DNA from: CAZYJD01 sp964647785
GTDB lineage: Bacteria > Bacteroidota > Bacteroidia > NS11-12g > UBA9320
Assembly: GCA_964647785.1 (NCBI GenBank)
Contig: CAZYJD010000080.1
Coordinates: 1-8,609, forward strand
Direction of reading: 5' to 3'
Length of the DNA stretch: 8,609 nt
The notes beneath the pieces are model-generated. The model had not been told where the DNA came from and made no database searches. It worked only from the letters and a program-made list of their open reading frames with translations. Numbering within the stretch: the stretch's first letter is position 1; every line of letters starts with the position of its first letter. Position numbers and translations under genes: made by a program. Positions 1 through 6,465 of the stretch are shown piece by piece.

Positions 1-680
1 GAAAAATTTAGGTTCCAAGAAGATATTTCACCAAAATTTTTAGGATGATAGATGATCGGGAATTCTCCGTAGGTTTGCGTTACAGGTGAGGTATAGGTTT
101 CGTTGTAATTATATCGTGAGCTGACCTCATTTCGGTTATAGCTTAATTGTAAGATTAATTTGTTATTTATAATAAATTCAAACCCAATTCCCAATTGCAA
201 GAGACCAGAGCGGTAGTTGGGGTAATTGCTTTTATGCACATAGTCATCAAAGCTGGCACCAAAAAAATAATTATGTGTGCTTATATTGGTAACACCCCTG
301 CTAAAAGAGGTGCTAGCAAAGATCTTGCTTTTAATATCCGGCGATTTTTGCTTTGAAAAGAGTCGCAATTTATATGTAATGCCCGCTCCGTACCAATGGC
401 CGGGTGCCATGAACAAATCGTTACTGGCAAAGTTATTTTGTTCCAGGGTGCTTCGACCAATCTCGGCATTCCATTCAAAATGGTCATTTTTAAGATACTT
501 GAGTTGCAAGGCAGAGGTGCCAATGCTTCGGTTTTGTTGAATGGATTGATTTAGGCCAATATAGAGCTTATTCTTATCGAAGATTTTTCTCTCCGGAAAA
601 GGGGCAACTTCAGTTTTTTGTGACCATGCATACAATGGCAGGCCTAAAAGAATCATTGAAAGGTGGATGATTGTTTTCAT
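1..680 (-). CDS. Probable outer-membrane beta-barrel protein, 3' end missing (partial)
   Basis: The reading frame is open from the ATG at 680 down to the window edge, giving 226 codons without a stop; the C-terminus lies outside. The first ~20 residues form a signal peptide (MKTIIHLSMILLGLPLYAWS followed by Q). The remainder is rich in alternating polar/hydrophobic stretches with aromatic residues and short turns, for example KLYIGLNQSI, HWYGAGITYKLRLF and GLLQLGIGFEF, the look of a Bacteroidota outer-membrane barrel. The start overlaps the stop of the upstream lipoprotein gene by 4 bp (ATGA), so translation is probably coupled. From memory, a small lipoprotein followed by a barrel resembles the DUF6452-DUF6048 pair of flavobacteria, but I cannot confirm membership. 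No enzymatic motif is visible. A membrane-associated role is likely; the specific function is unknown. Confidence 0.7.
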   Translation of the reverse strand, partial: MKTIIHLSMILLGLPLYAWSQKTEVAPFPERKIFDKNKLYIGLNQSIQQNRSIGTSALQLKYLKNDHFEWNAEIGRSTLEQNNFASNDLFMAPGHWYGAGITYKLRLFSKQKSPDIKSKIFASTSFSRGVTNISTHNYFFGASFDDYVHKSNYPNYRSGLLQLGIGFEFIINNKLILQLSYNRNEVSSRYNYNETYTSPVTQTYGEFPIIYHPKNFGEISSWNLNF

Positions 681-1192
681 TGGATGTAGATTAATGGAAA
701 GTTTAGGTGTTGTTCTTCTTCTTGTCTCATTTTATGCAATACGGCGCCGTCGTTGTGTTGATGGAATACGTTCTGCTGCAATTCGTAATCATAACTCAGT
801 TTTTTGAAGGTGCTCAGCTGATGGTCGGGTCGTAGGCTTTTGAATTGCAAGTGATAATTATCGTGATCATCGCAATAGATGGCTTCAAAGGTGTATCTGA
901 TTGCCAGGGTGCCTTGCTCGTTTCCTCTTTGAATGTGAATCTTCATCAAGTTCTTGTTCATGTCAAAGGGGATACGCACGCTTCTAAATTCTGGTAGCAC
1001 CAATGGGTCCAGTTGCCGTTGATCCGATTCAACTGTGAGCATCGCGGTGTTTGGGTTTGCGTTGCTTATAAAAATGTATGGTTCAGCCTGAAAACCATCA
1101 CACCACGAGTCTTCAAAACATGCCGTGCATGTAAAGAGCAGCAGTGTGAGGCCGCATATGAAGCCAATAAATTTGTTGATTGTGATATTCAT
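677..1192 (-). CDS. Small lipoprotein of unknown function (possibly DUF6452-like)
   Basis: The 171-residue protein has a short n-region, a hydrophobic stretch (residues 8-21) and candidate lipidation cysteines at 22 and 25. The box is atypical (LFTC or CTAC), and Cys25 is followed by F-E-D-S, acidic as in many Bacteroidota lipoproteins. The mature part is a small, probably beta-rich domain with two further cysteines, Cys31 and Cys107, which could form a disulfide. It contains LxIRY- and FKSL-type strands reminiscent of DUF6452, a tentative match from memory. The C-terminus is charged (residues 155-161 are rich in Glu, Gln and Arg). The gene starts 5 bp after the stop of the preceding lipoprotein gene and overlaps the barrel gene by 4 bp, so it sits inside the operon and may partner the barrel protein. 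A secretory signal is well supported; lipidation is likely. Confidence 0.75.
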   Translation of the reverse strand: MNITINKFIGFICGLTLLLFTCTACFEDSWCDGFQAEPYIFISNANPNTAMLTVESDQRQLDPLVLPEFRSVRIPFDMNKNLMKIHIQRGNEQGTLAIRYTFEAIYCDDHDNYHLQFKSLRPDHQLSTFKKLSYDYELQQNVFHQHNDGAVLHKMRQEEEQHLNFPLIYIQ

Positions 1193-1197
1193 AGTAG

Positions 1198-1740
1198 TTA
1201 CTTTTTAAGGTCAAATCTTCCATGGGTTATTTTTACTTGATCGCCGTATTTGTTCTGGAAATGGCATTCAAAGGTTCCGGCGATCACTTCTTCATCGTTA
1301 CGTAAGATGGTGATGGTTCCAGGAAAACGCTGATCGAGCCAATAGATTCCCTCAATTTCATGATCATCGTACGAGCTGTACATCTCATAGGGAGGTCCAG
1401 GATGGTAATCGATGATTTCGTAGTCTTCGCTGCCTTCAATGGGTTGGGCCAATAAAATCACATTTCTGCGAACCCCTTTAAACTCTTGACTGCTCAAAAA
1501 TTGAATCATCCCATTTGGGTGTTCAAAAAAGATTTTAGGCAAGGTGTTTTCGTTATACCAAGCGGTGAAGAATTCATCTCCGATAAAGAGCTCTCCATTC
1601 ACAAGGCATGCCAGGTATTGTTTCCCTTCCTGGCTCAAAGCGGGCAGTTTGAGTTCATTGTTTTCGGGCAATTCTTCACCCTCGCTGCAGGCGCCTAACA
1701 GTGCAAAGAGCAGAGATAATATGATTGTTTGTCGAAACAT
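1198..1740 (-). CDS. Tandem-array lipoprotein 1 (divergent body; DUF6252-like)
   Basis: This 180-residue lipoprotein has a textbook signal peptide ending in a lipobox LLGAC, with Cys18 as the lipidated residue, followed by S-E-G-E-E. Residues 18-45 form a leader almost identical to that of the next two genes upstream in the operon. After Cys45 the sequence diverges strongly, keeping only family landmarks: a VNGELFI strand near residue 47 and a C-terminal IAGTF ... VKITHGRFDLKK block. This architecture, a short lipoprotein ending in a G-T-F ... I-T-x-G-R-F-D motif, fits small Bacteroidota lipoprotein families such as DUF6252, from memory and unverified. No catalytic motif is seen. The body is rich in Asp, Glu and Tyr. 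A 59 bp spacer with a stem-loop precedes it, and the next gene begins 5 bp after its stop. Function unknown. Confidence 0.85.
   Translation of the reverse strand: MFRQTIILSLLFALLGACSEGEELPENNELKLPALSQEGKQYLACLVNGELFIGDEFFTAWYNENTLPKIFFEHPNGMIQFLSSQEFKGVRRNVILLAQPIEGSEDYEIIDYHPGPPYEMYSSYDDHEIEGIYWLDQRFPGTITILRNDEEVIAGTFECHFQNKYGDQVKITHGRFDLKK
1606..1740 (-). repeat. Conserved 5' leader repeat of the lipoprotein array
   Basis: These 135 bp encode the signal peptide and constant leader of lipoprotein 1. They match 2202-2336 (gene 2) at all but 13 positions by eye. The leader part (1606-1690) matches 2798-2882 (gene 3) at all but about 4 positions. Similarity falls abruptly at the Cys45 codon, beyond which gene 1 differs clearly from genes 2 and 3. 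This constant-5', variable-body pattern suggests the leaders serve as recombination substrates. Confidence 0.8.
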
Positions 1741-2266
1741 GGCATTTGATTTTTTAGGTTAACAATAGCCCCCGGTTGAATATGCCGGGGGAATGGCTTT
1801 TAGAGTCCTTTTTTTAGATCGAAACGGCCATCGGTGATGCGCACCGTATCTCCCAATTCACTGACGGCAGAGAAAAAGAAGGTGCCGGCAATGATGTTCT
1901 CATCCTCATAATGGATTTCCATTTGATGGGGCTCGCTTTCAAGCAATTTGTATTGATTGCCGCCTAAAGGGGAGTTGTCATGGTAAAAGGTGAAATAACT
2001 TGCATATGAGTGCCTTAAATCATACACCTTATTACCTTTTTCATAAATATTTGATAAGCCGAGGTATGCTCCTTCCAAAAATTCGCAATCCAGTCCATCA
2101 ATGAAAAGGATAGAATCCTCGTAAATTGCTGCAACCGGCTTACTCCCACTGGCTAGTAAGTAATCAAAAGGCCTTGAAATAAATATTTGATTATTGACCT
2201 TGCATGCCAGGTATTGCTTGCCTTCCTGGCTCAAAGCGGGCAGTTTGAGTTCGTTGTTTTCGGGCA
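1720..2266. repeat. Exact 547 bp direct repeat, copy A
   Basis: Compared base by base, this stretch is identical to 2316-2862 (offset 596 bp). It covers the first codons of lipoprotein gene 1, the 59 bp spacer, and the body plus part of the leader of gene 2. Identity stops sharply at both ends: 1719 differs from 2315, and 2267 differs from 2863. The lack of any change, including at silent sites and in the spacer, implies very recent duplication or gene conversion. Confidence 0.95.
1769..1791 (-). promoter_or_regulatory. Intercistronic GC-rich stem-loop, copy 1
   Basis: The arms CCCCCGG (1769-1775) and CCGGGGG (1785-1791) are perfectly complementary around a 9-base loop. The structure lies in the 59 bp spacer between lipoprotein genes 2 and 1. 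On the transcribed minus strand it is followed by CTATTGTT rather than a U-run, so it is not a standard intrinsic terminator. mRNA stabilisation, partial attenuation or a recombination-prone hairpin are all possible. An A-rich stretch (CCTAAAAAATC) lies between the hairpin and the start codon. Confidence 0.55.
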
Positions 2267-2336
2267 GGCTTTCGCCCTCGCTGCAGGCTCCTAGCAGTGC
2301 AAAGAGCAGCGTTAGTATGATTGTTTGTCGAAACAT
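1800..2336 (-). CDS. Tandem-array lipoprotein 2 (mosaic of its neighbours; DUF6252-like)
   Basis: This 178-residue lipoprotein has the same style of signal peptide as lipoprotein 1 (MFRQTIIL..LLFALLGAC, one substitution, Cys18). From the leader onward, however, its mature body is identical to lipoprotein 3, ending in VRITDGRFDLKKGL. At the DNA level the whole stretch 1800-2266 is identical to 2396-2862. The leader has ESL where both neighbours have EEL. The frame is intact with no sign of decay, so it is probably functional rather than a pseudogene. Conserved landmarks are a VNNQIFI strand after Cys45 and the terminal IAGTF ... GRFD block. It lies 59 bp from each flanking array gene, and the two spacers are identical. 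Function unknown; a surface or periplasm-facing outer-membrane lipoprotein is the best inference. Confidence 0.85.
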   Translation of the reverse strand: MFRQTIILTLLFALLGACSEGESLPENNELKLPALSQEGKQYLACKVNNQIFISRPFDYLLASGSKPVAAIYEDSILFIDGLDCEFLEGAYLGLSNIYEKGNKVYDLRHSYASYFTFYHDNSPLGGNQYKLLESEPHQMEIHYEDENIIAGTFFFSAVSELGDTVRITDGRFDLKKGL

Positions 2337-2862
2337 GGCATTTGATTTTTTAGGTTAACAATAGCCCCCGGTTGAATATGCCGGGGGAATGGCTTTTAGA
2401 GTCCTTTTTTTAGATCGAAACGGCCATCGGTGATGCGCACCGTATCTCCCAATTCACTGACGGCAGAGAAAAAGAAGGTGCCGGCAATGATGTTCTCATC
2501 CTCATAATGGATTTCCATTTGATGGGGCTCGCTTTCAAGCAATTTGTATTGATTGCCGCCTAAAGGGGAGTTGTCATGGTAAAAGGTGAAATAACTTGCA
2601 TATGAGTGCCTTAAATCATACACCTTATTACCTTTTTCATAAATATTTGATAAGCCGAGGTATGCTCCTTCCAAAAATTCGCAATCCAGTCCATCAATGA
2701 AAAGGATAGAATCCTCGTAAATTGCTGCAACCGGCTTACTCCCACTGGCTAGTAAGTAATCAAAAGGCCTTGAAATAAATATTTGATTATTGACCTTGCA
2801 TGCCAGGTATTGCTTGCCTTCCTGGCTCAAAGCGGGCAGTTTGAGTTCGTTGTTTTCGGGCA
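2316..2862. repeat. Exact 547 bp direct repeat, copy B
   Basis: This is the second copy of the repeat at 1720-2266. It covers the first codons of lipoprotein gene 2, the second 59 bp spacer, and the body plus part of the leader of gene 3. The copies are separated by 49 bp (2267-2315) that encode the core of gene 2's signal peptide and leader. That 49 bp differs at ten positions from the equivalent stretch of gene 1 (1671-1719). Confidence 0.95.
2365..2387 (-). promoter_or_regulatory. Intercistronic GC-rich stem-loop, copy 2
   Basis: This is an exact copy of the stem-loop at 1769-1791, in the spacer between lipoprotein genes 3 and 2. Both copies lie inside the 547 bp direct repeat, so their identity alone does not show selection. 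Their effect on downstream gene expression is unknown. Confidence 0.55.
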
Positions 2863-2941
2863 ATTCTTCGCCCTCGCTGCAGGCCCCCCATGCAAAGAGC
2901 AGGGGGAGCATGAGCATGATCCAAATTAATTTAGTCTTCAT
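2396..2941 (-). CDS. Tandem-array lipoprotein 3 (DUF6252-like), coupled to the T9SS hydrolase
   Basis: I start this gene at the ATG at 2941, giving 181 residues. A longer frame begins at 3043 but would prepend residues read inside the upstream gene, and only the 2941 start places a signal peptide at the N-terminus (MKTKLIWIMLMLPLLFAWGAC, Cys21). The signal peptide differs from those of lipoproteins 1 and 2 at its n-region and carries Trp at the -3 lipobox position, where Leu, Val or Ile is usual. After Cys21 comes the shared S-E-G-E-E-L-P leader, then a mature body identical to lipoprotein 2. The start lies only 4 bp after the TAA of the large T9SS protein gene, so co-transcription and probably translational coupling are expected. 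This makes it the array member most directly tied to the hydrolase. Function unknown. Confidence 0.85.
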   Translation of the reverse strand: MKTKLIWIMLMLPLLFAWGACSEGEELPENNELKLPALSQEGKQYLACKVNNQIFISRPFDYLLASGSKPVAAIYEDSILFIDGLDCEFLEGAYLGLSNIYEKGNKVYDLRHSYASYFTFYHDNSPLGGNQYKLLESEPHQMEIHYEDENIIAGTFFFSAVSELGDTVRITDGRFDLKKGL

Positions 2942-2945
2942 GATT

Positions 2946-5900
2946 TTAGTATTTGATGAGTTTTTTCTGAAGGAATGTTCCATTAGAGAGTTGAATCTGC
3001 AGGAGGTACTGTCCGTTGGAGAGGCGTTCTCCGGGCACTTCAACGAATGCCTTTTTCGGCTGTTCGTTTACGAGCAATCGTCCGGTTTGATCATACAAAC
3101 GGTAGCTGGTAACAGTGAGCGCGGCACTTGGTGGCAATTGAAGGGTCCAGGCACTCCGGCTTGGGTTGGGGTAGAGGTAGAGCAACTCGGCTTCACTTAC
3201 ATCATTTTTGAGCTTATTGCAATGGCTCCTCGGCAATACGCTCAACTGCTTGCTGGCTGTAATGCGCTCTTGGCATTGATTGTAAGCTTCTCCATACAAG
3301 GTGTAGATACCACTGCGTTCTCCTCCAAATGTACCCGTGTTTTTATGGGTTGTTGCACGGCCGCTGTTTTTGGGTGCCGGCATGTTGTGGTAAGGGGATC
3401 CATTTTGGTAAATACCATTGGCATCGCCGAAATACCAGCGGAAGTTGAAGGCGGTCGTTTCGGTATTCATTTCAAATTTGGATAAAGTCCCTTGACACAT
3501 TTGATCCACGCCTTTGATCTCTGCCTTGGTGCTGGGTACGATTACTTCCCTTTCAAATACCTTGTTGGGGGCACAGGGAAGAAGAACCGTGGCACGAACA
3601 AAACCGCTGTATTGATTGCTTTTATTATTGGCTTCGACCACTGCTTTGGCATCGGTTCTGGACCCCACAAAGCTGAAGAGTTTGGTGTCGGCCGTCCAAT
3701 GAATGCCGTAGGTTTTGTTCTTCGGCAGATTGCCCAACTCAAACGCAGCCCTGCTTCCATTACAGATGGCGTTGTTCCAAGTTTTGACCTCCGGACAGAT
3801 GCCCTCACAACCGGGACGCCCCTTGCTGATTTCAGCCAAAGCCCATTCTACATTGTCTTCATCGAGGTAGATGTGGGGCTGATTTTTATTTGGGACATAA
3901 TAGGCGTCAAAAGGCGTACTTCCCTCGCAAACAAGATCAGTATTTTGCAAATTGGCATTGATATTCAGGTACTTATTTTTGTCAATATCAAGTGCACTGA
4001 AGCTGGTGATGAAGGTGAAGTCTAGATTGTCGTAGTATACTTTGATGTTGTTAACACCTTCATCCTTTAATGTTTTATTCACCAGTTCAGATAATTTCTT
4101 TGTTTGCTGATAGTAGCTTCCTTGATCACTATCCTGAAAGAGCTCAGGTCTGTTATTGGTTAGTGTTAATTCGCTTGCTATTGATCCTCCCGGTAATTTG
4201 ATCTTTTTTGATATTTTGATTGCATGCCTCTGAAAATATTCAAAGATTATGGCATCCTTACCATTGTCTGGGGCCGTTCGGGTAATAAACTTGAATACCT
4301 GTAGACCAGCTTTTTTTGCTTCAATAAAAACATCGAACTGAGCAGGTTTAAAATCGCGTGTTCCGTTCAAAGTGCCATTCAGTAAGCTCACATTTCTTGT
4401 TTTGTCCGGATAGCCAGAGGAGTTAGTAAGACCGTTTGTGGTTAATGCATTTTTGAATTCTTTTTTAAACAAAGTACTTCTGAAATTCATTGTGCCATAA
4501 TAAGATGGTGTAGAGAGCACCAACATTTGTCTGGCGGCCACAGAACGCAGGGTTTTGTGATAAAGGTCTTGTTGTTCAACTTTCTTGAGATTTTCTGAAA
4601 AAAATTCAGTTGAGTATTGGGTACCTGCACTGATATTAGCCCCTTGATGCGGGGAGTCGAAACTCATCCAAAGGCGGCAGTTGTGCTCCATATTGGGCTT
4701 GCCTTCGTCATCACGGGCTTCCATATAGGCGAGGGCGTAACGGCTGATGAGTCCGCCCATGCTGGGACCCACAACCACCAGTTTTTCATGGCTGCCATTG
4801 GCCTTGAGTTTTGCATTCACTTCCTGAATGAGTTTCACCAGCAAAAAGGCATTGCGTTCGATGTAGTCCGCCCCTCCATCGCGTCCCTTGCGGTCCACTT
4901 TTTTTAGGAAGGTTCCATTGGGGTCGAAGAGTTTGACATCCGATCTGCCGTTGAGCGCTTCCTTATCCCCCAGCACAGGGAAGTTTAGGACAATAACATC
5001 ATAGCCTTCAAGCCTTAAATCAGTTCCCAAGTTTTGGATTCTACTATTCTTATTATAATTCAAGTTATTTGTGTAAATCTTGTCGAAAGACCTCTTATCC
5101 TCTGGGTCAAACCCATCGAGGATGATCACCGGTTTCATGATTTTGCATTGATTGCCCGGGGTGAGGTGATAATACACATGTGCGTTTGCGAGGCTGGTCG
5201 TATAGTCGCTTTCGAGGTAGCCTCTGAAAGGGATGTCTGATTCGATGATCCATTTTTCACCTTCGGTACAATTTCCAATGGCCTGTGGGTAATAGGGGCC
5301 GATAGGGTTCATGATGATGGTGTTGCAGATGTCGGTGGGGTCATCGTCAGATTCGAGGGTGAGGGTCCATTCACCTTCAAGCAGTTTGGTGAGTTCGAAG
5401 GTGTATTCTTCATTGGGGGTAAGCACCACCACTTCTCCATTGGGTAATTTAATTTTAAGGCGGTCGGCCTTTGTTTCGTTATTGCTGAGGATAAAGGTGT
5501 GATCGAATACAATGGTGTACCGTATGTCGGTATAGAGTTCTGTTTTTGAAAGGCCCACTCTTTGTGCGCGGAAGCTTGTGTAAGGAGATTCTTTTCCAGC
5601 GTCGATGACAAAGCTATCCGGCGTTATGATCAGGCGACCATCATTGAAGGCATTGGTATCGATGGTGGCCATGTTCACATCCACTGCAATGGCTGCAATT
5701 CTATTTTGCAAGTGCAGCATGTCCGTTTGATGGCGCATCTCGCTGTAGGCAATGCCCGTGATGGGTGTGTAAGCACTGCGTTCAGCTTCCGACCAAGCTT
5801 GAAAGATGTCGTATGCATCCTTTAAGGTATCGCAGGGCTCGTTTTTATCGAGGGCTGCAAAAGGATATACGCGGTCGTAAAGGATTCCATGTGGAATTCG

Positions 5901-6101
5901 ATCGCGATTGCCTCGGAATAGGGTGTCGAACCGCTCGGTATAGGTGGGTAATTTGAACCCGGGTGTCGGATCTTGTTGTTCTTCATACTCATCTTGGGCT
6001 TGAGCAACAGAGGAAATAAATGTGAGGATAAGAAGGCAGGCCAGGTGAAATCTTTTGACCAGGGCCTGCCAGAAAACAGGGTTTTGATGAATTGAGTTCA
6101 T
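2946..6101 (-). CDS. Secreted alpha/beta-hydrolase (esterase/lipase-like) with T9SS type A sorting domain
   Basis: The 1051-residue protein has a long n-region and a hydrophobic signal segment (about residues 18-35, ending SSVAQA before Gln36). Residues ~45-310 form an N-terminal region of unknown fold. Residues ~320-765 look like an alpha/beta-hydrolase: a KPVIILDGF strand (323-331), DVIVLNFP (368-375), and a nucleophile elbow GPSMGG (445-450) with Ser447. SFDSPHQGA (480-488) recalls PGAP1-type lipases. Asp705 in FSALD and His743 in QPHI are my candidates for the rest of the triad (inference). Two Ig/PKD-like modules follow (~770-860 and ~860-957). The C-terminal domain (~970-1051) carries the Por-secretion hallmarks YPNPS, YRLYDQTGRLL, LSNGQYLLQI and terminal KKLIKY, so export through T9SS to the cell surface or medium is expected. 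Substrate unknown: lipid, ester or peptide-linked. It is the first gene of the leftward operon. Confidence 0.85.
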   Translation of the reverse strand: MNSIHQNPVFWQALVKRFHLACLLILTFISSVAQAQDEYEEQQDPTPGFKLPTYTERFDTLFRGNRDRIPHGILYDRVYPFAALDKNEPCDTLKDAYDIFQAWSEAERSAYTPITGIAYSEMRHQTDMLHLQNRIAAIAVDVNMATIDTNAFNDGRLIITPDSFVIDAGKESPYTSFRAQRVGLSKTELYTDIRYTIVFDHTFILSNNETKADRLKIKLPNGEVVVLTPNEEYTFELTKLLEGEWTLTLESDDDPTDICNTIIMNPIGPYYPQAIGNCTEGEKWIIESDIPFRGYLESDYTTSLANAHVYYHLTPGNQCKIMKPVIILDGFDPEDKRSFDKIYTNNLNYNKNSRIQNLGTDLRLEGYDVIVLNFPVLGDKEALNGRSDVKLFDPNGTFLKKVDRKGRDGGADYIERNAFLLVKLIQEVNAKLKANGSHEKLVVVGPSMGGLISRYALAYMEARDDEGKPNMEHNCRLWMSFDSPHQGANISAGTQYSTEFFSENLKKVEQQDLYHKTLRSVAARQMLVLSTPSYYGTMNFRSTLFKKEFKNALTTNGLTNSSGYPDKTRNVSLLNGTLNGTRDFKPAQFDVFIEAKKAGLQVFKFITRTAPDNGKDAIIFEYFQRHAIKISKKIKLPGGSIASELTLTNNRPELFQDSDQGSYYQQTKKLSELVNKTLKDEGVNNIKVYYDNLDFTFITSFSALDIDKNKYLNINANLQNTDLVCEGSTPFDAYYVPNKNQPHIYLDEDNVEWALAEISKGRPGCEGICPEVKTWNNAICNGSRAAFELGNLPKNKTYGIHWTADTKLFSFVGSRTDAKAVVEANNKSNQYSGFVRATVLLPCAPNKVFEREVIVPSTKAEIKGVDQMCQGTLSKFEMNTETTAFNFRWYFGDANGIYQNGSPYHNMPAPKNSGRATTHKNTGTFGGERSGIYTLYGEAYNQCQERITASKQLSVLPRSHCNKLKNDVSEAELLYLYPNPSRSAWTLQLPPSAALTVTSYRLYDQTGRLLVNEQPKKAFVEVPGERLSNGQYLLQIQLSNGTFLQKKLIKY

Positions 6102-6465
6102 AGCGTTTACTTTTAGTGTTTTAGTTTATGTTTAAAGAATTACAGCATTGGGCCCGGCTGAAATCTGAGATCAAAGTTGGCGGATGGATGAAGTCGAAGC
6201 TCAGCTCAGAAAGCAACGAAATAATTTTTTTCAAAAATTTATTTGCGTCAAATTATGTTAGAGCAGCATGCATGGGCTCATTTATGCCGATCTAAGATGA
6301 AATTTTGCAAATAATGAGCAATAACATGGGTAGGGGGTAGAAAGTATTGTGCATAGAGTAAAAGATGCTCCCTGCATGAATGGTTGAGCACTTTGTTCCA
6401 TCTGAGCTGAACTATTTTGTATCAAGTTTTAAAGGGTGCCGAATGATTTTTTAACTTGCAGACCC
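6102..6465. other. Divergent intergenic region with presumed promoters of both operons
   Basis: These ~360 bp separate the leftward hydrolase-lipoprotein operon from the rightward glycan operon, so at least two divergent promoters are expected. I see no RNA gene and no convincing small ORF. An AT-rich block lies at about 6220-6258. The best Bacteroidota-style promoter candidate for the rightward operon is TTTG at 6392-6395 with TATTTTG at 6413-6419. It is one base short of the TAnnTTTG consensus and has a short spacer, so it is weak. For the leftward gene no clean match was found; the start is preceded by the A-rich CTAAAAGTAAACGCT. Confidence 0.5.

Noticed and set aside
1769..1791. Stem-loop as an intrinsic terminator
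   Set aside because: There is no U-run after the hairpin in the direction of transcription, and the downstream gene has no obvious promoter of its own in the 59 bp spacer.
1800..2336. Lipoprotein 2 as a pseudogene or assembly-only artefact
   Set aside because: The frame is intact and its leader differs from both neighbours, so it is not a plain duplicated assembly segment. Copy number still needs long-read confirmation.
1606..2941. CRISPR array, insertion sequence or phage-type variable region as an explanation for the repeats
   Set aside because: The repeats are whole protein-coding genes in one frame with intact signal peptides. There are no short spaced repeats, no transposase, no terminal inverted repeats, and no reverse transcriptase or template-repeat pair in view.
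2942..3043. An upstream start for lipoprotein 3 at 3043
   Set aside because: It would add 34 residues read from inside the hydrolase gene's sorting-domain region and bury the signal peptide. The ATG at 2941 places the signal peptide at the N-terminus.
2790..4025. Two long plus-strand open frames (231 and 177 codons) opposite the T9SS hydrolase gene
   Set aside because: They are antisense to a gene with clear domain structure. Their translations show no recognisable motif or meaningful signal peptide, and they have the look of shadow frames.
6436..6465. GTG start adding ten residues to the glycosyltransferase
   Set aside because: The added residues do not fit the family start; the ATG at 6466 gives the normal beginning of the fold. 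It cannot be fully excluded.
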